NCBI RefSeq assembly: GCF_037392515.1 | Contig: NC_090282.1 | Coordinates: 56,196,843 to 56,260,842, forward strand | Direction: 5' to 3' | Origin: Haliotis asinina | Lineage: Eukaryota > Mollusca > Gastropoda > Lepetellida > Haliotidae | Length of the DNA: 64,000 bases | Part shown: positions 35,701 through 47,700 of the stretch, piece by piece | How positions within the stretch are numbered: the first letter of the stretch is position 1 | Layout: each line of letters begins with the position of its first letter | Made by a program: the position numbers and the translations under genes | Notes under the pieces: model-generated | Databases searched by the model: none | What the model was told of the DNA's origin: nothing | What the model saw: only the letters and a program-made list of their open reading frames with translations

Positions 35701-38700
35701 AGAATGTTAGTGGCTGTATCCTCGAGGGGGGTTAAAGCACTGTAAAACTATTGTCCTCCTGAGAGGGTACGTAAGTCCCAAAACATTTAAAGTACATCAA
35801 AACGTTCCATAACTCATGCAGGAAGGAAATGTACTGTACGTTCACATGGTCCCTAGTATGTGATCTACCTTCTGTCGTTGGTGATATATAGCCCGTGTTT
35901 TATATTGTGTTGCCCAAATAGTAATATTAGTTTTAACTTTCCACACTAGTCTTCAATTGTAACTCTGATATTCTAGTTGTTTTACTGTCCTTTGCTGACA
36001 TTTTTATTTATGAAATACATATCATTCATTTCAGTGTTAAATGTTCTCGTCACGATATGGCTGACATATTGCCGACGTGACGTTAAATATTAACTCACTC
36101 ACTTGCTTTTGACAGTGGTGGCCTGTGGATACAGACAGCCTTGAAGGCCTTCATCCCACTCGTAACTGAACATGAGAGATGTTCAAATGATGAAAATGTC
36201 AGAGGCAGTTTACTGACTTTAACAACTAAGTCCTACTGTACAATATATTTAAGAGCGGTTAATATAGCGTTTGCTTCTGCTGTGAAAATAGAGCTGTCAG
36301 CTGGTAATCTGAAAGAAATTGTCTTGGACCCAATGACTGTGGCACAAGCCACAGCCCCACCATCCTTGGATCCATCTGTGAATAAGGATTTATAGGTATT
36401 GTATTTACTTTTTAATTGATGATATTCTTGTTTATATTGTAAATCACTAGTTTCTGATTTTTTAAATGTTGTCAGTGTATGGTCAGCTTGTGGCCTCACC
36501 AACTGCCAGGCGGAGAAGAAAGTAAATGGGAAGGAGCTATATTTTCTAGTTCAATGCCAGCAGCAGAAACGAAATGTTTCACTCTGATACCAAGAGTCGG
36601 ATCAAGAGAAGACTTCCTGCTATGCAAATCCTCATACAAGGGATTAAAGACACAGTTATATGCAGGGGTTGATTCGTTGGAATATACTTTGTTATGTACT
36701 GTAAAGTCAATTTTGCACGGTGTTGGGTAAGAGATGACTCATCAGCCTCGACATAGAGGCTGTCGACAGGTGATGTTCGAAAGGAGCCAAGGCAAAGTCT
36801 TACACCTTGATGGAGAACAGAATCTAAAAGTTTTAGGTTGCTCTTGCAGGCTCCATCATATACAATGGAACCGTAATCAAGTTTTTAACGGATCAGTGAT
36901 CGATAAATCTGTAGGAGGGTAGCTTGATCCCCTCCCCACTTAGAATTTGAAACGACTTTCAACAAGTCAAGTGCCTTCAGGCACCCGTGAAGAGCCACCT
37001 CCTCGTGGTGGGTGCTGGGTAACGCTAAGCGCTCTTCTCCCGCGTGGGTCCGGAGCAGCTTGTGTCCACAGCACCCCATTGCTGGTCGTAAGAGGCGACC
37101 AAATTGGGCAACCTGTTTGCCGTGGGTTGCGTCCCGTGTCGGTGGAGGACGGTAGTCTGGTGGGTGAGGGCAACGCGAGTCTGAACGCGAGTGTTCCTTT
37201 TGCTCAACACACCACTTTGGCCCTTACTTCACCTAGACGGATGGTAGAATCGGCCCGATTCTATCAATCGGCTAGTCACGCCCAGCCCTGTGTATGGACT
37301 TGTATTTATATCCCATAACACAAATTTGATTTGAAAATGTTTTACTTGTGGTCTTGCACAATTGTTCATACAAGACTTTTATGATTCCCCCCATCCCCAC
37401 CCCCACCCCACCCCCACCCCCCCACAAAAAAACAAAAACAAAAACAAAAATAAACAAAAAAAACCAAAAAAAAACGAAACAAACGTCAATGATGATGGAC
37501 AGTGATGATGATGACCAACGACCTTCTAACTCAACTGAATACTGGCCACGATTTTTAGTTCTTGGGACACTTGGCAAGTCACCTTTAAAATTACACCCGT
37601 TTGCAGTGTCTAAAGGTATACAAGGTATTGCAGGTGAGGTCCCAAATATCAAACGACTGCGATCAGGCTCTTTGCTCATCGAATGCAGCAGGAAACAACA
37701 ACCAACAAATTTGATGTCAACACAGCTGTTTGTTGGAAATATCGGTTTCGGTATCTCCACACAGAACTTTGAACACTAGCAAAGGAATTGTCAGAGACCG
37801 GGATCAACTATGTGCAGATATGAGCGAATTTGATATGGTCACAGAAATGAAAGAACAAGGAGTGATGTTTGTGAAACGATTCACAACCCGGAAAAACTCA
37901 GAAACTAAACCAACAAACACCTACCTATTCCATTGTTCTTATCCAACAGCTGCAAAATCAATTAAAGCAGGATATTGTCATCTCAACGTTGATACTTACA
38001 TTCCTAACCCGTTGAGATGTTTCAAATGCCAAAGGTATGGTCATGGTGTAAACAACTGCACACATTCTATTACATGTGCTCACTGCAGTGAAAAAAGCCC
38101 ATGTTACTGAGGACTGTGACAGAAACTTCAAAAAATGCACCAACTGCTCTGGAACACATTCATCTTTTTCAAAAGAGTGTCCGATCTGGAAACAACAAAT
38201 GGAAATTAACAAAATTACATTCACAAGGAATCTTAGTTTTGCTGATGCAAAAACACCTGTTGTTCACACACCAGAACCAAACGAGTCCTATCCTTCAGTT
38301 GTGAGAACATCAACAAATCAAACTGTAACTTCACCAGTGTCCACTTCATCAACGCAATGCCAAACTAATACGACATGGGTTGGCACTGTTGCGCCCGAGG
38401 TCTACTGTCCTGACCAGTCAACGCAAACTATTGTCTCTACATCAACAACAACTGCTAGAGCAGAAGTTCAATCTCGGCCATCTTCTCAGGAACAATCATC
38501 ATCACAGCCCATTTCCAAACCTTCCCCTGGGAATAATGGGAAGCAGCCATCAAAACAAAAAATCAAACCAATAAATGAATCTGCAAAAACATACCGTAAC
38601 GACAGCACCTCAAAAGCAGCAGAAAATACAGTCCAAATTTATAATAAGTGTGGATCTCTTGAAGATATGGATGTTTCTGAAAGCATCCAGTGTAGGGCTC

Positions 38701-41700
38701 GTAGCTTGTCGTCCTCAAAAAAGATAAGGGGTAGATCCCCAATCAATCCCCCATAGAAATAGTTTCTCCATGTATTGCCCAGTGGAATTGTAGAGGACTA
38801 AAGACCACCTTTAATGACTTACAGCTGTTGATTCAGGATTTACAACCATCAGCTTTCTGCGTACAGGAAACTTACCTGAAGCAGGCAGACAATTTTAACT
38901 TTTATCTTATACAAGATGGAACTTTACCAAGGCAGACTGGTCTGCCTTTCAAACTTTATGCACAACTAAACTAAGACCCGAATGCTTCAATGATATTAGT
39001 GATCCTATTCAGGTTTTCTCTGATGTTTTAATTGCAGTTGCTGATGGGTGCATACCAAGGTCCTCTACAAACTTCACACGTTCGGAAACCATGGTTTAAT
39101 ACTGATTGCAGGCAAGCCAGGAAAGAGAGGAAGAATGCAGAGAAATATTTCCGCTCAACTTAGATAAATTTAAAATACTCAATGCGAAGGCACGTCGTAC
39201 CTTCAAACAAACGACGATCTTGGAGGAAGTATGTTTCCAAAATTAATTCACGTACACCAATGTCCAAGGTGTGGAACATGGTTAAGAGAATTAAAGGCAA
39301 AGGTTCAGCATCTGCGGTTCACCATCTTAAAGACGGTGATAATTTAATCACTGGTAAATCTAAAATTGCAAATAGGATTGGCGAAACACTTGCCAAGCAT
39401 TCTTCATCGACAAATTATGTGCCCGAGTTTCAGAGATATCAGAAACAACACGAAAAGACCGAAATCAATTTTGAATCACATAACGGTGAAGACCATAATG
39501 CATGTTTTTCATTACATGAGCAATATACAGCCCTTGAGCAAGCTCATGACACTGTGGCAGGTGATGACAATGTTCATTATCAGCTACTGAAACATTTGCC
39601 TGAAACATGTCTAGTCACACTTTTAGATATATTTGATAACATATGGACGTCTGGCAACTTTCCTCCTTCATGGCGTACTGCCATTGTAGTCCCTATACCC
39701 AAGCCTGGCCGGGATCACACTAACCCTTCCAGTTACAGACCGATATCTTTAACCAGTTGCGTCTGTAAAACCATGGAACGTATGGTAAATAACAGATTGA
39801 TTTGGTATCTTGAAACCAATAACCTCATTACAAATATTCAGTGTGGTTTCCGGAAAAATCGTAGTACCATTGATCATTTGGCACGTTTAGAATCCTTCAT
39901 AAACATGATGTATCAATTTTCTTTGATCATGAGAAAGCTTATGACACGACCTGGAAGCACGATATTTTGACGGATTTACATGAATTTGGTTTGAGGGGTC
40001 GTTTACCTATTTTTATATCACAGTTTTTAAGCGACAGTCAATTTCAACTCCTAGTGGGTTCTACCCTGTCTGATCAATACAATCAAGATCAGGGTGTCCC
40101 ACAAGGCAGTATTTTGTCTATCAGTTTATTTAGCATCAAGATCAGTTTATCCAAGGTTTTAACTGATTCAATTGATGGATCACTTTTTGTGGATGATTTC
40201 AGTATTTCTTGTAGAGGTAAGAATATGCATACAATTGAACGGCAACTGCAGCTGTGTTTGAATAAAATACATAAATGGTGTCTTGAAAACGGTTTTAAAT
40301 TTTCTAAATCAAAAACTAATTGCATACATTTTTGTAGAAAATATAAACCGCATGAAAATCCGGAACTGTTTCTCAATGGTACTCCATTCCACGTAGTTGA
40401 GGAGGCCAAATTCTTGGATATAATTTTTGACTCTCATTTAACATTTCTGCCACATATTAAATCCCTTAAAGCTAAATGTCTAAAGCCACTTGACTTGCTG
40501 AATGTTGTTTCAAATTCTAAGTGGGGAGGGGATCAAGCCACCCTCCTACACCTCTATCGATCACTGGTCCGTTCCAAGCTTGATTATGGCTCCATCGTAT
40601 ATGGTGGAGCCTGCAAGAGCAACTTAAAATTATTAGATTCAGTCCATCATCAAGGTTTAAGACTGTGTCTTGGATCCTTTCGAACTTCACCTGTTGACAG
40701 CCTGTACGTAGAGGCTGATGAACCATCTCTTGAACAACGCCGTATAAAATAACGAAACTCCATTCGAATGAGTCAAACCCTGCATAAAACTGTGTCTTCA
40801 ATCCTCTCTATGAGGATTTACACGATAAGAAATCTTCCCTTGTTCCGCCTCTTGGTTTGAGAATAAAACCACTTCCTTCTGCTGCCGGCATTGAGCTGGA
40901 TGATATAGCTCCTTCCCGTCTTCTTTCTTCTCTTCCTTGGCAATTGGTTAGACCACAGGTCGACCTAACATTAACTACATTTTAAAAATCAGAAACAAAT
41001 GAATTACAATATAAACAAGAATATCATCAATTAAATCATAGATATAGCAATTATAAATCCTTATTTACAGACGGATCCAAGAACGGTGGCGCGGTGGCTT
41101 GTGCCACTGTCATTGGATCCTGAGCTTGCTGGGGAACAGCTCCACAGCGGAAGCTAACGCCATGTTAACAGCTCTTAAATATATTCAAAGCCACCCTAAA
41201 CATAACCAGTATATAATCTATTCTTACGCTCTTTCTTGCCTTCAGGCTATTAAATATCTTTCTTACAAACATCAACTTTTAATAGAAATTATTGAATTAT
41301 ATAATGGTCTTGCTACTGGCCAATACGACATCGTCTTTTGTTGGGCAGCACTCAACAAATCTGTGACACAACTTCGATATGGCTGCAATATTGCCGATGT
41401 GGCGTTAAATATTAACTCACTCACTTACTCACTCAAGTGCCTTCAGGCATTTAGTTTTCAGGGATTTGATGTGTGGTAGAAACGTTAAATGTGAGTCAAA
41501 AAGTAAAACCAAGAACTTGTCCTACTTGACAACTTTGACGGGAGTTCCATTTATGAACAGTTCAGGATCTTTATGCGGTTTATATTTTCTACAAGAATGT
41601 GTACAATTAGTCTTGGATTTAGAAAACGTAAAACCGTTTTCAAGACACCAATTGTTTATTTCTTTTAAACACAACTGTAGTTGCCGTTCTATAGTATGCA

Positions 41701-44700
41701 TATGTTCTCCACGACAAGAAGTATTAAAATCATCCACAAAAAGTGATCCTTCAATTGAATCGTTTAAAATCTTTGACAAACTGTTGATCTTAACACTAAA
41801 CAGTGTGACAGACAAAACACTGCCTTGTGGGACACCCTGATCTTGACTGTAATGATCAGACAGGATAGACCCCACTCGGACTTGAAATTGTCTGTCGTCT
41901 AAAAATTGTGATATAAACAGGGGTAAACGACCCCTTAAACCAAAATCATGGAGATCTTTCAAAATGCCATACTTCCATATGCCTTTTCAAGATCGAAAAA
42001 TATTGATATAGTATGTTGTTTATTTAGCATAGAATTTTTGATAAAAGATTCTAAGCGTGCCAAATGATCGATGGTACTACGATTTTTCCGGAACCCGCAT
42101 TGAATGTTAGTGATGAGGATGTTGGTTTCCAGGTACCAGACTAGACGATTATTAACCATACGTTCCATTGTCTTGCAAACACAGTTAGTTAAAGAAATCG
42201 GTCTGTAATTTCATGGATCGGTATGATCCCTGCCAGGTTTAGGAACAGGAATGATTATGGCATTTCGCCAAGATGGTGGGAAATTACCAGAAGTCCAGAT
42301 ACTGTGAAAGATATTCAATAATGTTTCTAAACACGATTCAGGGAGATGTTTAAGGAGCTGATAATGAATATTATCGGGGCCTGAAGCAGTGTCATGAGCT
42401 TGCCCAAGGGCAGTATTGAGCTCATGAATAGAAAATAGTTCATTATAATCCTCCCCATTATCTGAATTAAAATTAATATTCTTTTTTTTTTCTTGATGGT
42501 TTTTAAATTTCTGAGGAGGAATGTTTAGCTAACGTTTCACCTAGTTTATTAGCAATAGCAGCGTTTCCAATTAAAAGAGTGTCACCCTCCTTAAGATTCT
42601 GCACACTACATTTGGAACCTTTACCTTTTATCTTCTTCCATATTCCATACCTTAGAAATAGGTGTTCGTGAGTTAGTTCTAGAAACATAATCTTGCCATG
42701 ACAGTCGTTTACTTTGTTTAAATGTACGACGAGCCTTGGCGTTTGAAATTTTAAACTGGTTTAAGTTACGGACTGTTGGATGTCGACGGAAATATTTTTC
42801 GGCCTTTTTTCTAACCCTTCTAGCTTATTTACAATCAATAGTAAACCATGGCATCCGAATATGTGGAACCATAGAGGACTTGGGAATACAATCATCAGCA
42901 ATCATGTTTAATTCATCAGATGTCGTAAGAGGCGACTAACGGGATCGGGTGGTCAGACTAGCTGACTTGGTTGACACATGTCATCGGTTCCCCATTGCGC
43001 AGATCGATGCTCATGTTGTTGATCACTGGATTGTCTGGTTCAGACTCGATTATTTACAGACCGTCGCCATATAGCTGGAATATTGCTAAGTGCGACGTAA
43101 AACTAAACTCACTCACTCACTCATTTAATTCATCAGAAAACATCTGAATAGGATCAGACACATTGAGAAAGAATTCTGGTTTTAGTCTGTTAGTGCATAA
43201 GGTCTCGAATAAAGACCAATCTGCCTTGTTAAAGTTCCATCTAGACGACGGTGCAGCGTCACTGGGGTTTATTGAAAGTATAGTGGGAAAATGGTCACCT
43301 CCACAAAGATCATCGTGGACTGACCATTCAAATTCATTGTGTAAACTGGAATCAGCAACAGATAAATCAAGAGAGGAGTATGAACCTGTCGCAGGATGAA
43401 GATATGTATGAGAATTATTCAGTATTCGTGAAGAAATCCTCAAGAATCTTTCCTTTCCCATTGGTGTTACTACTACCCCAAAGTTATGACCATTTAAGTC
43501 TCCCATGATAATACAAGGTTTTGGGAGTTCGTCATAAAGGATCTAAAGATCAGATTGCTGCAGAGTCAATGATGGCGGAATATACAATTAAAACAAGGTA
43601 ACAACAATATGCAGAGTAACACGGACCGCAACTGCCTGAAGAGGGGTAGTGAGAGGAACAAGACTGTGGATAGTTCCCTGCTTCACCAAGATAGAAGGTC
43701 CACCAGTAGCTTTATTACCGGGAGGTGAGAAACAGTGGTATGAATCATTTTGTCTGATATCAAAGTTATATGTGGGTTTTAGATAGGTTTCTTGCAAACA
43801 TAATGCTGTTGGCTTGAAGTCTTGAAGTAATAGTTGGAAATCATTGAAATTGTTTTAAGGCCTCTACAGTTCCACTGAAGGATATTGAAAGAACAGCTCG
43901 TGGAGGCTGAACTGGAGATCGTGATCTTCAGGAAGATCCTCTCCGCTGAGTTGTCGGACTGGTCTGACAGATACCCAGAGACCTGAGCTGATGTAACAAA
44001 CTTGGTTCTATCCATTGTCTCTGGTGAGCTTTCGTCCTCAAGTCAATCAGCTACTCTCTGTAGTATGTTAGGTCCCTCATGTCCCTAGTGAGGCAACACT
44101 GGAGCAAGCTTGGGGTGGTGATTGGAAAACAATAACCAGCCACAATCAAGATTTCAGTGAAACAGAATATGTAGCAAGTATTTCTCAATACATACTGCAT
44201 TTTCAGACACTTTATTACAAAGATTTCTTCATGAGCATGACGACAATGTCCTTGTCTGTATAGACACCAAATGTGGAGACATATATGCAGAAATTGCATA
44301 AAATCATGAGAGCTCACAAGTCAGGTGCCTCCTGACGCACGACTCAACTCAACTTCCAATCACTTAGATCACGTTCTCACATAACATACACGTAAATCTA
44401 TTCATTGTACAACGTATATGTATGGGCACGTTCCCGTGTCGCTGTTTAATTGTGAGTCGAACCGAGGCATTATATCCGTTGAAAAACATGAACGCAGTGT
44501 CTCTACCAGTGATGTTAGCAGAGTGAAGCAACTAAAATACAAGAAACGGAGTGCTACTGAGCTGGTCACTATGGGAGGCTGTACGATGGCAAGGGATATT
44601 CACCGTGACGTCAGTAGTGATGCCATTACAGTGTCACGTCATGCAAATAGTGTTCGGTTTGAAACCTTTAAAATAACACAAATACGGTATTGTGGTAATT

Positions 44701-47700
44701 AATGCATGCAGGATATGGGTAATAAATGAACGCTGCAGGCACTACTAACACGTGTACACGAACCTTTCATATCAAGAGCAGCAATGCAAACCACCAAAGC
44801 TTCGATAATAGGACTCCTTCCTCCCATGAAAACCCCATCTGGAAATGAAGACTGAATGTCATGGTGTTATTTTGTAATAACTTCAAATATGATTTGTGAT
44901 TATTTTATTACTCTACCATTAACTGTTGTTTACTTGCTACCAAGATTACATACATTGTTATTACGTAAGCATATTTCTTGCGACTACCTGATTGGTCTAG
45001 AGTCACGTGATCGCGGTCACGTGATCGTCGACAGAAACGCATATAGACTCCAACTCAGGTCCGACCAAAAGTAATACTGAATTGAGAGCTTTTCTGTGGT
45101 AATTACATAAAACAATCATAGGCTGGTGAATTAGGTCAATACCTGTTTTATGGACCAGCGAAAAGCAATATTAATCTTGGTCATCCTCCTCGGTCAATAT
45201 TACTTTTAGCAGCTAAAAACAGATATTGACCTCAACACCAGTCTATAATTGTATATTATACCTCACTCACTTACTCATTCCTTACCGATAGCATCTCTAA
45301 TAGCAGTGTAGTCGTTGGTCAGATGTCTGACCACTCTGGCACCTCCTCCCATTACGACCAAGGCCAGGTTCTCCACCAATTCGTGCCTCTCCGCAATCGT
45401 TTCTATGCCTAAAGCCATGTTATGGACATTTAGCATTTCGATATGTTTCTGGGGAATATTTCATTTGAAAGACATTCATAAAACGATGTATTGAACGGTA
45501 GGCTTACACCCTGAAAAACCGACACAAAATAGAACAATAAATATCAGTGAGGTTTGCGGGAATTGCAGGGAAATGTGGTATTAGTTCATGTTTCCCTGAG
45601 ATTACAGTTGTCAGAGGGCTACACATAGTCAGATGTAAACTGCCAGTTGCCAGACGTTCATGTAATGGAAATTGTGGTGGCTGAGTAGGTTAGATGGCAG
45701 ACTTGATTTCTGGCGATTAGTTGCATCTGCGAGTGTGAGTTCGAATTTCGTTTGATTCGTTTGATTGGGAAATTGTAGTTTTCAAAATAGGTATGATATA
45801 TTTGCCTGATTTTCCTTTGACAACAATATATACAATACAATTACTGACCATCCACAAACTTGTGTGCTGCTTGCTTCACTTCCTCAAAACCTTTTTGCCC
45901 CATGCTCTCAGAAACGTCCAAACACAACACAGTACTTAGTGAAACAGATCTAGGTGGCTCTGGGTCTTCTGAAAATGTGAGAAAATGTGTGTAGTTTCAT
46001 AGCCAAATCCATCCATATATGTTAAGAGATACATGTCAAAATATATGTGTTTATTAAAGGAGCAAACATTAATGAATACTGATATTAACTTACCATCTTC
46101 TAAAGCCACAGCAACAGACATTGCTAGCCGGTTAAATTGGTCCACATCATTGCAAACGGGGAGGTTTTTTAACATCATAAACGCGCGTTCATAGTTCTCT
46201 GAAAGGTATTTGCATTGCTTAGTAAAGACACAGACTATATACATTGTGTACGTTATCGGAACGTATTGTGCAAATGATATATTTTAGTAATGTCAATGAA
46301 ACAATTGCATGACTACAAGTAAACATTGGGCAATCGATTACACATATATAGATGAGAAAGTACAAAAGGGTTTAATATTACCAAACGCATGTATGTAATT
46401 TGCACTTGTAGATGTTTCATATGACTGATGTCGAGATATTAATAACAAAAGTATTACTTGCTACTGTAAGATCAAGTCTGTTCTGTTGTCTTGAGTGTTC
46501 CAAACTGAAAAAGGCATATAAGAATCAAACATAATCGACTAAACTACTATTTTCAAAGATTAGAAATATTAAAGTGTAAGAGAGGGAAACTTTAAAATAC
46601 CGTTCCTGGATCAAGCGTGCTAACTGTGTCCCCAAAGCTCACATTCAAACTGAAGTACATACATTATATCTTCTTTTCGTTTCATTTCATGTCTTTGATC
46701 ACAAAGTCTAGATTCTGCATGTGATGGATCTCTTTGGCCATGTTGTTTTGGAACTTCTTTTTTACCACAGGAAGCTCCTGATCTGATAATAGAAGGAAAG
46801 ATCGTGAACAATGTACCAGTTATTACTAACCCTCTTGCAAAGGAGTGAGGTGGGCATCGTCACATCGTAATGCTACAGTTAGCCTTCTTCCCAGTTTGAC
46901 TTTCAGATATTAATACCTGTTTCAAGTCCAAATGCAGATATATAGGTGTCACAATTCCGGTGTCGGGATTTGTCCATGGTTTGAATTCATAAGTATATAC
47001 CCGTTTCATAATGTCGAGATCAGCATGGCTTTCCACCATACACCTCTCCTACTCAAGTCAAAATCATTCTGTTGGGTACTCGTGTTTTACTTTGACATGT
47101 GGCCATTCTCCTGGGTGTCCCCCCCACCCCCCACCCCAAGTAACCCCCCAAGCCATTAGTAACCCTCTTGTGATGGCCAAGATATTGCCACATCGTAATG
47201 CTTACTGTCTAGGTACATTTGGCTCTGTTCTCATTATAACTTTCAGATATTAAAACTCAGTTCAAGTCGAAATGCAGATATAGGTGTCAAAATTCGTTAG
47301 TCTGAATCTTATTATTGTTTGAATTCATAATTATGTATAATTATGCACAATCACAATGTCAAAACCAGCTTCACTTTTGACCTTACACCTCGAGGCCTCA
47401 GGCCAAAATCATTCTGTTGGGTACTCTTGTTTCGACTAGACATGTGACCATTCACCCGGATGCTGCCTCAATCTAACATGATTTTAGATATCGAAAATTG
47501 TTATATGTTGATGCTATTTCGCACTCCAAATTATGAAACCTAATACTCATCATTGAGTGGGTTTACCGAATGGTGTTTACCTCAAGTGATCCTTTCGAAA
47601 CACTGGTTGATTGTTCCGTGTATATCTTTGTCATACTGACTCGTGAAGTTTAAGGGGTAGAATAGGCCTTCAGCAACTCATGCTTGTCATAAAAGGTGAC

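Larger units (their letters stand above)
32566..36100 (+). mobile_element. LINE-A copy I (5'-truncated, GC-richer)
   Basis: It enters mid-endonuclease (QAVAVRIALHVAFALCSLYI) and has the RT, thumb, part of RNase H and the 3' UTR with its tail. Compared with the other copies it has many T-to-C/A-to-G type differences in silent positions, so it may be another subfamily. Numerous stops occur, and about 550 bp from the end of RNase H to the ORF2 end are missing near 35,590. Confidence 0.85.
36968..41449 (+). mobile_element. LINE-A copy K inserted in copy J-L, 17-bp target duplication
   Basis: TCAAGTGCCTTCAGGCA at 36968-36984 is repeated at 41433-41449. The body at 36985-41432 begins CCCGTGAAGAGCCACC and ends in CTCACTCACTTACTCAC. 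The 5' UTR and ORF1 are complete. Most of the endonuclease is deleted (about 38,900), a few RT codons are lost near 39,900, and RNase H is cut so that the 3' UTR joins at about 41,373. The last four bases of the duplication (GGCA) equal the usual LINE start, showing microhomology at the 5' junction. Confidence 0.9.

Noticed and set aside
37272..37760. Minus-strand frame of 162 codons
   Set aside because: It is the antisense shadow of LINE-A ORF1 and of the C/A-rich tract.
45286..45449. Acceptor CCCCAG at about 45,450 for the vWA exon
   Set aside because: It puts a stop in the vWA frame; TTTAG at 45,409 keeps the phase and restores the domain.
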